This document shows positions 42,563 through 50,815 of a DNA stretch of 64,000 bases, in pieces. The notes under the pieces are model-generated. The model saw only the letters and a program-made list of their open reading frames with translations, was not told where the DNA came from and searched no databases. This stretch comes from an uncultured Collinsella sp. GTDB taxonomy: Bacteria; Actinomycetota; Coriobacteriia; Coriobacteriales; Coriobacteriaceae. Where the stretch lies: the NCBI GenBank assembly GCA_900540995.1, contig UQHO01000007.1, forward strand, positions 1-64,000. Reading direction: 5' to 3'. A program made the translations under genes and the position numbers. Position 1 is the stretch's first letter. Every line of letters starts with the position of its first letter.

Positions 42563-43147
42563 TTGAGCCTTAAGGTTTATCGCGGGCGCACGCTTGCCCG
42601 CAGTCAGGCGCTGCAGCTGCTGTTCCAGGCCGAGGCCACGGACAGCCCGCTCGAGCGCGTCCTCGAGGGCGATTTCCTGATCTCGAAGGGTCCCCTCGAC
42701 CCCTATGCGCTGGAACTGTGTCGCGGTGCCTACGAGCATATCGACCGTATCGACTGCGCTCTGCGTTCCGTTGCCAAGAACTGGGATCTTGTGCGCATGC
42801 CCGGCGCCGACCGCAATCTGCTGCGTATCGCCGTCTATGAGATGCGTTTCCTCACCGACGAGGAGGTCTCGGACGCCATCGTGATCAACGAGGCCGTCGA
42901 GCTTGCCAAGGCCTATGGCACCGACCAGTCCGCGTCGTTCGTCAACGGCGTGCTGGGCAAGATCGCCCGCAGCGAGGAGCTGCCGGGCGAGGACCTGTAC
43001 CAGGAGCTGTTGGCCGAAGATCGCGCTCGCGAGGAGGCCCAGGCTGCCGAGGCGGCCGCCAAGGTCGCTGTTGCTCAGGCTGAGGCTGGCGTGCTGGCCG
43101 AGGATGCGGACGCCGCCGAGGCTGTCGTCGACCCCTTCGAGGAGTAG
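42563..43147 (+). CDS. nusB: Transcription antitermination factor NusB
   Basis: 194 residues. The NusB helical fold is visible from RSQALQLLFQAEA through DRNLLRIAVYEM to VINEAVELAKAYGTDQSASFVNGVLGK. The last 45 residues are an Ala/Glu-rich acidic extension not found in short NusB proteins. It binds boxA RNA with S10 in rRNA transcription. TTG 42563 has AAGGAG 5 bases upstream. Confidence 0.95.
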   Translation: MSLKVYRGRTLARSQALQLLFQAEATDSPLERVLEGDFLISKGPLDPYALELCRGAYEHIDRIDCALRSVAKNWDLVRMPGADRNLLRIAVYEMRFLTDEEVSDAIVINEAVELAKAYGTDQSASFVNGVLGKIARSEELPGEDLYQELLAEDRAREEAQAAEAAAKVAVAQAEAGVLAEDADAAEAVVDPFEE

Positions 43148-43149
43148 TC

Positions 43150-43389
43150 ATGCCAGAGGGTTCTGTCCGCAACTTTGACGAGATCTCGGACCGTCTGGAT
43201 CAGATCATCGCTACCGTTCGCTCCAAGGATACGTCCCTGGAGCGTTCGCTCGATCTGTTTGACGAAGCGATTGAGCTGGGTTCCCGCGCGGTCGATATGG
43301 TCGACAAGTTTGAGTTGACGCCGCGTGAGGCCGATAAGCTCGAGCAGGAATACGATGAGGATGCGGCAAACGAATCCCAGGATAGCTAG
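43150..43389 (+). CDS. xseB: Exodeoxyribonuclease VII small subunit
   Basis: 79 residues with the XseB helical pattern (FDEISDRLDQIIATVRSKDT, LERSLDLFDEAIELG). It pairs with XseA to degrade single-stranded DNA. The large subunit gene xseA, usually adjacent, is not here. Starts 2 bases after nusB. Confidence 0.93.
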   Translation: MPEGSVRNFDEISDRLDQIIATVRSKDTSLERSLDLFDEAIELGSRAVDMVDKFELTPREADKLEQEYDEDAANESQDS

Positions 43390-43415
43390 GCCGCATCTCC
43401 GGATACGAATGGTTG

Positions 43416-44228
43416 ATGGCATTCATGAAACGCGTGCGTCTTGATGACGAACTGATTTCACAGGGCATCTGCGCCGATCGCGCGGATGCCCTTCGCACTC
43501 TTATGGCCGGCTTGGTCTCGAGTGGCGGCGAGCGCTTGACTTCGCCGGGCCTAAAGGTGACGCCGGGCCTACCGCTGCACGTTAAAGGGCGCATTCCGTA
43601 CGTTGGACGCGGCGGCCTTAAGCTCGAGGGTGCGCTCGATGCGTTTTGTATCGATCCCACGGGCCTTGCCTGCCTGGACGTAGGCTGCTCTACCGGCGGC
43701 TTTACCGATTGCTTGCTCAAGCGCGGAGCTGCGACCGTTGTTTCGGTGGACGTGGGTCGCGCCCAGTTCGATTGGTCGTTGCGTCAGGACGATCGCGTGA
43801 CGCTGCATGAGCGCACAAACGTGACGCAGCTGCCTGAGCTTGGCTATGCCGGTGCCATCGACCTGGCTGTATGTGATGTCTCGTTTACCAGCATCGCGAA
43901 TATCATTGACGCCGTGCTGGCGTGCCTGAAGCCTTCCGGTTCGTTCTGCACGCTCGTAAAGCCGCAGTTTGAGGCGCCGGCTGCGCTGGTGGGCGAGGGC
44001 GGTATCGTGACCGACCCTGCCGTCCGTCGCGATACGCTCGTGGCGGTGATTGAGCTCTTTGCCGCCAAGGGGCTGTTCCCGCGCGACGTGTGCGTGTCGC
44101 CCATTCATGGCGCTAAGGGCAACGTTGAGTTTTTCCTGTACGGCACAAGGTTTGCCCCCGGGGAGCGCGCCGACGATGAGCTGCAATTCCAGGTATCGGT
44201 TTTGAGCGAGAAAGCTGCAACGCTATGA
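43416..44228 (+). CDS. tlyA: TlyA family rRNA 2'-O-methyltransferase / hemolysin-like protein
   Basis: 270 residues. An N-terminal S4 RNA-binding domain (MKRVRLDDELISQGICADR) precedes an FtsJ-type methyltransferase: YVGRGGLKLEGALD, SAM motif CLDVGCSTGGFTDCL, and the later VCDVSFTS and VKPQFEAP blocks. TlyA methylates 16S and/or 23S rRNA. TTG 43413, ATG 43416 and ATG 43425 are all possible; no clear ribosome site decides. Its TGA overlaps nadK. Confidence 0.94.
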   Translation: MAFMKRVRLDDELISQGICADRADALRTLMAGLVSSGGERLTSPGLKVTPGLPLHVKGRIPYVGRGGLKLEGALDAFCIDPTGLACLDVGCSTGGFTDCLLKRGAATVVSVDVGRAQFDWSLRQDDRVTLHERTNVTQLPELGYAGAIDLAVCDVSFTSIANIIDAVLACLKPSGSFCTLVKPQFEAPAALVGEGGIVTDPAVRRDTLVAVIELFAAKGLFPRDVCVSPIHGAKGNVEFFLYGTRFAPGERADDELQFQVSVLSEKAATL

Positions 44229-45085
44229 AGGTCTTTCTGGTTCCCAATTACTACAAGCAAGAGGCGGTCGAGAGCGGCCTGATGCTCGAGCTTTGGCTGA
44301 CGCGTCAGGGCTATGAGGTCGCATGGGCTGCCGACCAGCGATCGAAGATTCAAAGCACGCCTGATATTGACGGCTCCGATCTGGTCATTACGCTCGGCGG
44401 CGATGGTACGTTGCTGCGCGCTGCCCGCATCCTCAACCATCGTGAGATTCCTATCCTCGGTCTTTCCTATGGTCATTTGGGCTTTTTGACGGCCGCGAGT
44501 CCCGAGGAGCGCGACATTTTGCAGGTTGTGAGCGATGCCCTGTCCGGCGAGCTCCACGTGAGCCGCCGCGCCACCATCGCCGCCGATATCGTTTCAGTGC
44601 GTGAAGACGGCACGAAGGATGTCGTGCGCACGTTTGCCCTCAACGATATGGCGCTTACGCGCGGCCCCCTGTCCGATATGGTTGAGTTTGACATCACGGT
44701 GTCCGGCCATCATATCGACCGCCTTCGCGGCGACGGTGTCGTCGTTTCGACGGCGACCGGCTCCACCGGCTACGCGCTTTCTGCCGGCGGCCCCATTGTC
44801 AGCCCCGATTACACGGGTATGGTCTGTGTGCCCATCGCCCCGCATACCATTCAGGCTCGTGCTTTTTTGACCTCGCCGAGTGATGTCGTCGAGATCTTTA
44901 TGTCCGATGATCGCCCGAGCGTGCCGGCGATTGCCATCGACGGACAGTTTATTACCTGTGATGGCACCGTCGAGAGCGTGGCCGTGCGTCGCGGTCCTGG
45001 CGATGTGCTGCTGCTGGATTACGGCCCCGAGAGCTTCTATAACTCGGTGAGCCGCGTGTTCTACGGAGTGCGTCATGATCGATGA
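44225..45085 (+). CDS. nadK: NAD kinase
   Basis: 286 residues. The ATP-NAD kinase motif LVITLGGDGTLLRAAR is at about residue 58, followed by GHLGFLTAA, NDMALTRG and the STATGSTGYALSAGGP block. It makes NADP. tlyA-nadK-recN is a standard order; it overlaps tlyA by 4 bases and recN by 11. Confidence 0.97.
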   Translation: MKVFLVPNYYKQEAVESGLMLELWLTRQGYEVAWAADQRSKIQSTPDIDGSDLVITLGGDGTLLRAARILNHREIPILGLSYGHLGFLTAASPEERDILQVVSDALSGELHVSRRATIAADIVSVREDGTKDVVRTFALNDMALTRGPLSDMVEFDITVSGHHIDRLRGDGVVVSTATGSTGYALSAGGPIVSPDYTGMVCVPIAPHTIQARAFLTSPSDVVEIFMSDDRPSVPAIAIDGQFITCDGTVESVAVRRGPGDVLLLDYGPESFYNSVSRVFYGVRHDR

Positions 45086-46703
45086 GCTGCAGGTTTCTAA
45101 CATTGCACTCATTCGTGAGGCGACGCTGGTGCCGAGTGCCGGCCTGACTGTCCTGACCGGCGAGACCGGTGCCGGCAAGACCGCGCTGCTCTCGGCGCTC
45201 AAGCTCATATTGGGCGAGCGCGCGGATTCGTCGACGGTGCGCGAGGGCGAGGCGCTGGCGAGCGTCGAGGCACGCCTGTTCGACGGTCCGCACGACACGG
45301 AGGGGTTCACCGTACAGCGTAGCCTTTCTGCCGAGGGCCGCAGCCGCGTAAAAATTGACGGCCGCATCGCCAGCGTGCGTGAGCTTTCGGAGCGCGTCGG
45401 CGTGATGATGGATCTGTGCGGTCAGCACGAGCACCAGCGCCTGCTCGATCCGGCGCATCACGTTGCGATGGTTGATGCGTGGGCGGGGCGCTCCGCGCTC
45501 GAGGCGCTGGATGCGTACCGCGCCTGCTTTAAGGCATCGCGCGCTGCCGCCAAAGAGGTTCGACGTGTCGAAGAGGCCTCGCGTGCGCAGGGAAGCCGCG
45601 TTGAGGAGGCGCGCTTTGCCCTCGAGCGCATCGGCGAGGTCGACCCCAAGCCAGGCGAGTACGAGGAGCTCGAGGAGCTGCTGCCGCGCTCCGAACATGC
45701 CGAGGTACTGGTTGCCACAGCTAACGATGCCCATGCATCGCTTGCCGCCGAAGGGGGAGCGCTCGATGCCGTGAACAGCGCCGTGGCAGAGCTTTCCCGT
45801 ATGGCTAGCGTCGATCGCAAACTGGGTGACATTGCCGATGCGCTTTCGGATGCCTGTATCTCCCTTGAGGATAGCGCGAACGAGCTTCGTGCCTATCGCG
45901 ATGGCGTCGCCTTCGACCCGCGCGAGCTCGCTCGCATGCGTGAGCGGTATTCCGACCTCAAGGGCCTGTTGCGTCAGTGGGGTCCCACCATGGACGATGT
46001 TTTTGCCATGCGCGATCGCTCGCAAGAGCTTCTGTCCCTGGTCGATGATGGCGATGAGCAGATTAAAAAGGCGCGTGAATCACTTGGTGCTGCCGAGCGC
46101 GAGTTGTTTGCCGCTGCCAAGGCGCTTAAGCGCGCTCGCAATACGGCGGCCCCGCGCTTCTGCCATGAGGTTGGTCGTCAGATGGCACGCTTGGAGATGG
46201 GCGGCGCCGAGCTCGTTTGGGTGTCGCGTGATCTTCCGCGCGCCGAGTGGACGCCGGCGGGTCCTTCGAGCTACGAGCTTTTGTATCGCAGCGGTGCCGG
46301 CTTGACGCCGCGACCCCTGCGCCGCATTGCGTCGGGCGGCGAGCTCAGCCGCGTCATGCTGGCAAGTAAGGTTGTCCTCGGTAACGCGGACGGTGTCGAT
46401 ACGCTGGTGTTTGACGAGGTCGATGCTGGTGTCGGTGGCTCCACGGCGCGTGCGCTCGCGGGCGTGCTGGCAGATCTCGCCGCTACGCATCAGGTGATTG
46501 TCGTAACCCACTTGGCGCAGGTCGCCGTCATGGCTGACAAGCATTATGTCGTCAGCAAGGAACCGGGCGATGTTCCCCAGACGCATTTGGGCGAGGTAAC
46601 CGGCGAAGCGCGTACTGCCGAGATCGCCCGCATGTTGAGCGGCGATCAGTCCGAGGCAAGCTTGGCCCACGCAAAGCAGATGCTCGAAGAAGCTCGAGGT
46701 TAG
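45075..46703 (+). CDS. recN: DNA repair protein RecN
   Basis: 542 residues. SMC-like ATPase with Walker A GETGAGKTALLSALKLILGE near the N-terminus, central coiled coils, signature IASGGELSRVMLA and Walker B LVFDEVDAGVGGSTA. It acts early in double-strand break repair. Ends the long housekeeping run; a GGGAC-type hairpin follows the stop by 19 bases. Confidence 0.97.
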   Translation: MIDELQVSNIALIREATLVPSAGLTVLTGETGAGKTALLSALKLILGERADSSTVREGEALASVEARLFDGPHDTEGFTVQRSLSAEGRSRVKIDGRIASVRELSERVGVMMDLCGQHEHQRLLDPAHHVAMVDAWAGRSALEALDAYRACFKASRAAAKEVRRVEEASRAQGSRVEEARFALERIGEVDPKPGEYEELEELLPRSEHAEVLVATANDAHASLAAEGGALDAVNSAVAELSRMASVDRKLGDIADALSDACISLEDSANELRAYRDGVAFDPRELARMRERYSDLKGLLRQWGPTMDDVFAMRDRSQELLSLVDDGDEQIKKARESLGAAERELFAAAKALKRARNTAAPRFCHEVGRQMARLEMGGAELVWVSRDLPRAEWTPAGPSSYELLYRSGAGLTPRPLRRIASGGELSRVMLASKVVLGNADGVDTLVFDEVDAGVGGSTARALAGVLADLAATHQVIVVTHLAQVAVMADKHYVVSKEPGDVPQTHLGEVTGEARTAEIARMLSGDQSEASLAHAKQMLEEARG

Positions 46704-46721
46704 GTCGTATCAGCGGTGTTG

Positions 46722-46754
46722 GTGGGACAAAATAGACTGAAATTTTTGTCCCAC
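46722..46754. repeat. GTGGGACAAAA hairpin after recN
   Basis: GTGGGACAAAA (46722-46732) pairs with TTTTGTCCCAC (46744-46754), 11-nt loop. Its outer sequence matches the arms of the 34-bp repeat at 29719. Lies between convergent recN and rpiR stops. Confidence 0.85.
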
Positions 46755-46762
46755 TACGCGTT

Positions 46763-47620
46763 TTACTCCACAACCTTATCCGGCTGGATGAGCTCCTCGT
46801 AGTAGCTGATATGCTCACGCGCGTCTTTAATCTCGGGCAGCAGGAAGTTGTAGATGACTTCGATGATCATCGTGGCGCTGATCTTGGAGAACGCGAAGTC
46901 ACCCGTTGTCAGCAACGCTTCGTGATTGACGGTATTAAAGGTGTAGTCGGCGAGGCGCGCAAGTGGGGATTTGCTGTCACTGCTGATGACGACTACGGTT
47001 GCGCCGCAGTTGCGAGCCGCTTTTGCCATGCGATTCAGTCGGCGCGATTTGCCAGAGTTTGAGATGAGCACGATGACGTCACCCGGGCGTAACGTGAGCG
47101 CAAAGCCGATTGATGTCTCGCTAATGGTGCTCGCCATGCAGCGCAGGCCCAGCTGCGAAAACTTAAACGTCGCATCGAGCGCGACCGCGTTCGTATTACC
47201 CACGGCGGCGAACTCGATAACGCCGGCATTCTTAAGCGCATGCACAACAGCCGCCAGCGTATCGTGGTCGATTCCGTCGATGGTCGCATTAAGCTCGCTT
47301 ACCTTGGCAGCCAGGATGTTCTTGAGGCTCTGCATCATATTGTCGAGCGAGACCTCGTCGGTCAGGCCCTCGTTGCGCTGGCTTTCCAAATCCCTCGCCA
47401 ACGAAAACTGAAAGCTGCGGAAGCTACCAAAGCCCAGCTTGCGGCAGAAGCGCGAAACGGTCGCTTCGGACGTGGCAGCGGCGCGCGAGAGCTGAGCCGC
47501 CGTGAGGCGTGGCGCCTCGGACTGGTGCTCCAATATATAGTCGACAATGCGCTGCTCGGACTCGCTGTATCCCTGATGGGTACTAATGAGGGAAAGTGCG
47601 CTCTTGCTACTATCGGTCAT
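46763..47620 (-). CDS. RpiR-family transcriptional regulator (HTH + SIS)
   Basis: 285 residues from ATG 47620, with CAGGAG 6 bases before it; a GTG/ATG-like extension to 47668 lacks a site. The N-terminal HTH (ATSEATVSRFCRKLGFGSFR) and C-terminal SIS sugar-phosphate domain (SNSGKSRRLNRMAKAARNCG) are the RpiR layout. Divergent from the fructose PTS operon, it most likely senses fructose-1-phosphate or a related sugar phosphate and regulates it; that is inference from position. Confidence 0.92.
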   Translation of the reverse strand: MTDSSKSALSLISTHQGYSESEQRIVDYILEHQSEAPRLTAAQLSRAAATSEATVSRFCRKLGFGSFRSFQFSLARDLESQRNEGLTDEVSLDNMMQSLKNILAAKVSELNATIDGIDHDTLAAVVHALKNAGVIEFAAVGNTNAVALDATFKFSQLGLRCMASTISETSIGFALTLRPGDVIVLISNSGKSRRLNRMAKAARNCGATVVVISSDSKSPLARLADYTFNTVNHEALLTTGDFAFSKISATMIIEVIYNFLLPEIKDAREHISYYEELIQPDKVVE

Positions 47621-47727
47621 GGATGGCTCCTGGTTGGCATGAAAATCTAACTCGATTTGCAATGCCATAGTATACGGGCATTTTCAATTACAAGATACAC
47701 CTTGCTGTTTCAAGTGTTGATGGTAAA

Positions 47728-47756
47728 CTTTCACCTACCGTTTACGGTTATGAAAG
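47728..47756. promoter_or_regulatory. Nested inverted repeat in the RpiR-PTS intergenic region
   Basis: CTTTCA (47728-47733) and TGAAAG (47751-47756) flank a CCGTTTACGG core, all centred at about 47742. A further CTTTCA-type half-site follows near 47759. Good candidate operator for the divergent RpiR regulator. Confidence 0.45.
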
Positions 47757-47830
47757 AACCTTTCACCGGAGAATTGCACCTTGTCTCTTCTCACGCGGAC
47801 GGTAGGTTGGTATCTTTCAGTTGTGGAAAA

Positions 47831-47871
47831 ACGCGCATTGAAGCGCGTGTAGGGGAGCGCCCGCGGGCGCT
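47831..47871 (+). promoter_or_regulatory. Two leader palindromes before the PTS gene
   Basis: ACGCGC/GCGCGT with a 6-nt loop (47831-47848), then the perfect 16-bp palindrome AGCGCCCGCGGGCGCT (47856-47871), ending 22 bases before the start codon. May be a transcript structure that affects the PTS gene; no T-run follows. Confidence 0.4.
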
Positions 47872-47892
47872 GTACTCAAGAAGGAGGGACAC

Positions 47893-49896
47893 ATGGCTAA
47901 GTTTGACATCATCGCCGCGACCGGTTGCCCGACCGGCATTGCGCACACCTTCATGGCTAAGGAGGCGCTGGAGAAGGCAGCTGCCGAGCGCGGTCTGACC
48001 ATTAAGGTCGAGACTCATGGCCAGGTCGGTGTCGAGAACGAGCTCACCAAGAGTGAGATCGCTGGTGCCAAGGCCGTCGTCGTCGCAGCCGACAAGGATG
48101 TCCAGGCTGAGCGTTTCGCCGGCAAGCCCATGGTTTCCGTTGGTGTTTCCAAGGCCCTGTCCGTTGAGGCCGCCGGTAAGCTGATTGACCGCGCGCTCGC
48201 CGCCAAGGGCGACGACACGGTTGCCGCTGCCGCCGATGTCGAGGACGAGGTCGAGGAGAAGGAGTCCATCGGTCACGTCATCTACAAGCACCTCATGAAC
48301 GGCGTCAGCCACATGCTGGTCTTCGTCGTTGCCGGTGGTGTTCTGACCGCCATTTCGTTCCTGTGGGGCATCACGTCCTTTGATTCGACGGCTGCCGACT
48401 ACAACAGCTTTGCCGCGATGCTCAAGATTATCGGCGGTATCGCCATGAACCTCATGGTTCCGGTGCTCTCCGCTTACATCGCCGAGTCCATCGGCAAGCG
48501 CCCGGCGCTCGTCCCCGGTTTCGTCGCCGGTATGATTGCCATCCAGGGCTTGCCTGTTAACGCCGATACCGGCATGATCGACGCCGGTGGCGCTGGTGTG
48601 GGCTTTGGCTTCCTAGGCGGCATCGTCGGCGGCTTCCTCGCTGGCTATGTCATCCTGCTGCTCGAGAAGGTTTTCTCTAAAATTCCTGCGAGCCTTAATG
48701 GCCTGAAGGCAATCTTCCTGTATCCGCTGTGCTCTACCGCCATCGTCGGTCTGGTCATGCTTGGTATTTCCGGCCCCATGGCTGCCATTAACCAGGGCAT
48801 GATGGATTTCCTGCAGAGCCTCGGTAACTCCGGTCCGGTGATCCTTGGCCTGGCCATCGGCTGCATGTGCGCCTTTGATATGGGCGGCCCGGTCAACAAG
48901 GCTGCTTACGCTACTGGCACCTTCCTGCTCGGTACCGCTCTCGAAGCTGGCGTCGGCACCGACACCTACAACTTCGGCACCAACTTCATGGCTGCCGTCT
49001 CCGCCGCCTGCATCGTTCCGCCGCTGATCACCACCTTCGCCGTCGTCGTCGGCAAGAAGTACTTCAGCCAGGAGGATCATGACGCCGGTATCGTCAACCT
49101 CATCCTTGGTTGCACCCACATCACCGAGGGCGCCATTCCGTTCATGACCAAGAACATCTGGCCCGTCATGCCCATCATGATGCTCGGTTCCTCCATCGCT
49201 TCGATCCTGACCATCATGTTCAACGTCCACGACCCGGCGCCCCACGGTGGCTTCCTGGTCCTGCCCGTTGTCGAGAACGGTCCCCTGTGGGTCCTCGCGA
49301 TCCTCATCGGCGCCGTGGTCGGCGGCATCCTGTTCGTGGCCTTCAAGAAGTACGACTTCGAGAAGAACCAGAAGGCCGCTCCTGCCGCCAAGCCGGTTGA
49401 GGCCCCCAAGGCCGCTGCCGTCGAGGCCCCCAAGGCCGAGGCTGCCGATTTCGTCAAGGTCGAGAACGTCTTTGTCGCCGAGGACTTCGCTTCTCGTGAC
49501 GAGGCCCTGAGCTTTGTCTCCAACCAGGCCGTCAAGGCCGGTCTTGCCACCGACGCCGACGCCGTGATGAACGCATTCCTGGCTCGCGAGGCCGAAGGCA
49601 CCACGGGCATGATGGAGGGCTTCGCCATCCCGCATGCCAAGTCCGACGCCATCACCGAGGCCGCCGTCATCGTCGTCAAGGACGAGTCCGGTGTGACCGG
49701 TTGGGACACCATGGACGGCGCTCCCGTCAACGTGGCTATCGCCCTGCTCATCCCCGGTGCCCAGGCCGGTACCACGCACCTCAAGATCCTGTCCAAGGTT
49801 GCCGAGGCGCTCATGGACGAGGACTTCCGTGCCACCGTTAAGGGTTCCACCGACGCCGCCGAGATCGCCAAGACGATTAACGCCCGTCTGGTCTAA
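47893..49896 (+). CDS. fruA: PTS fructose-type enzyme IIBCA
   Basis: 667 residues in order IIB-IIC-IIA. IIB has the phosphorylated Cys12 in ATGCPTGIAHT; IIC (about 130-480) has nine to ten helices and the GCTHITEGAIPF block; IIA is C-terminal with His581 in GFAIPHAKSDA, after an Ala/Pro/Lys linker (about 495-520). It imports a hexose, most likely fructose, as its phosphate. AAGGAGGG precedes ATG 47893. HPr, EI and two PfkB kinases lie downstream. Confidence 0.95.
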   Translation: MAKFDIIAATGCPTGIAHTFMAKEALEKAAAERGLTIKVETHGQVGVENELTKSEIAGAKAVVVAADKDVQAERFAGKPMVSVGVSKALSVEAAGKLIDRALAAKGDDTVAAAADVEDEVEEKESIGHVIYKHLMNGVSHMLVFVVAGGVLTAISFLWGITSFDSTAADYNSFAAMLKIIGGIAMNLMVPVLSAYIAESIGKRPALVPGFVAGMIAIQGLPVNADTGMIDAGGAGVGFGFLGGIVGGFLAGYVILLLEKVFSKIPASLNGLKAIFLYPLCSTAIVGLVMLGISGPMAAINQGMMDFLQSLGNSGPVILGLAIGCMCAFDMGGPVNKAAYATGTFLLGTALEAGVGTDTYNFGTNFMAAVSAACIVPPLITTFAVVVGKKYFSQEDHDAGIVNLILGCTHITEGAIPFMTKNIWPVMPIMMLGSSIASILTIMFNVHDPAPHGGFLVLPVVENGPLWVLAILIGAVVGGILFVAFKKYDFEKNQKAAPAAKPVEAPKAAAVEAPKAEAADFVKVENVFVAEDFASRDEALSFVSNQAVKAGLATDADAVMNAFLAREAEGTTGMMEGFAIPHAKSDAITEAAVIVVKDESGVTGWDTMDGAPVNVAIALLIPGAQAGTTHLKILSKVAEALMDEDFRATVKGSTDAAEIAKTINARLV

Positions 49897-49930
49897 CCCC
49901 ACGGCTAGCGATTAACATTGCCCCCTGTGC

Positions 49931-49969
49931 AAAAGGCGAGGACTCCACCAGGAGCCCCCGCCTTTTTTC
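49931..49969 (+). terminator. Intrinsic terminator after the PTS gene
   Basis: AAAAGGCG and the following GG and CTCC pair with GGAG, CC and CGCCTTTT across two A-C mismatches, with an ACCA loop and TTTTTT. Confidence 0.85.
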
Positions 49970-49980
49970 TTGCCCTCCCA

Positions 49981-50051
49981 TAAGTTGCGGTGAAATAGGG
50001 ACTGTTTAACCGTTTCAACCCCAAATCCAGTCCCTATTTCACCGCAACTTA
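49981..50051. repeat. Perfect 24-bp inverted repeat
   Basis: The arm 49981-50004 (starts TAAGTTGCGG, ends GGGACTG) is exactly complementary to 50028-50051, with a 23-nt spacer. It lies 12 bases after the terminator and contains a GGGAC core like the other elements of this window. Confidence 0.95.
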
Positions 50052-50157
50052 CAGAGAGGGGCATAGAAGGTCCTACCTGTCGAGTCGTTGTCGCGGACAG
50101 ATTATCAGCTAGAATTCCGTTCGGCCGATATTGCTCTGGACCGACTGAGTTTCCGCA

Positions 50158-50286
50158 GCTTGCTCGCCGTGCGGGGCGATTAAGTTTGTCGCGAGTTCCG
50201 CACGCAAAGGACAGCACTTAATGTGCTGTCCGTCTTGCGCAGGACTGTAGAGCAGCAAACTTAATCGCCCCGCACGGCGAGCAAGC
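50158..50286. repeat. Perfect 31-bp inverted repeat with an inner hairpin
   Basis: The arm 50158-50188 is exactly complementary to 50256-50286. The 67-nt spacer contains GGACAGCAC/GTGCTGTCC (50209-50231) with a 5-nt loop. The whole 129 bp sits between the fructose PTS gene and ptsH; with 49981-50051 it makes up most of the 528-bp gap, which holds no gene. Confidence 0.95.
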
Positions 50287-50424
50287 GGCGAGCCCAGACA
50301 TCTGTCCAACAATTCGTGTGAAACACAATGAAAAACCGTTTGATGTGAGTTAATATAAACAACGTCGTGAATCTGACTCCTGCCACATGCATGACAGGGG
50401 TTAAACACAAAAAAGGAGTCAATT

Positions 50425-50688
50425 ATGGTTTCTGAGAAGGCTACCCTCGTTAATCCTCAGGGTCTGCACATGCGTCCGGCTGGTCTGTTCGCCTCCACCA
50501 TGGGCAAGTACGCCTGTGACGTGACGGTCGTCACCCCCGAGAAGGAGGTCAACGGCAAGTCCCCGATGGCACTTATGGCTGCTGGTATCCCCTGCGGCAC
50601 CGAGGTCGAGGTCAAGTGCGACGGCGCTGACGAGGCCGAGGCTCTGGCTGCTGCCATCGAGCTCATCAAGAGCGGTCTTGGCGAGTAG
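50425..50688 (+). CDS. ptsH: Phosphocarrier protein HPr
   Basis: 87 residues. His15 is in NPQGLHMRPAG and Ser46 in VNGKSPMALMA, both phosphorylation sites of Gram-positive HPr. HPr passes phosphate from EI to sugar permeases; Ser46 suggests HPr-kinase type catabolite control, though the kinase gene is not here. An AAAGGAG site precedes ATG 50425. A weak TAATAT-type -10 lies at about 50351. Confidence 0.97.
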   Translation: MVSEKATLVNPQGLHMRPAGLFASTMGKYACDVTVVTPEKEVNGKSPMALMAAGIPCGTEVEVKCDGADEAEALAAAIELIKSGLGE

Positions 50689-50815
50689 AACTCAAACGGG
50701 TCGCATGTTGAACAACTAAGTTCATATTTGGGGGCGCAGCGACCTGTTGTAAGGTAGCTGCGCTCTTTTGTCATGGATATGGCAAAACGCTTTATCACAT
50801 GACACGGAGAGAGGA

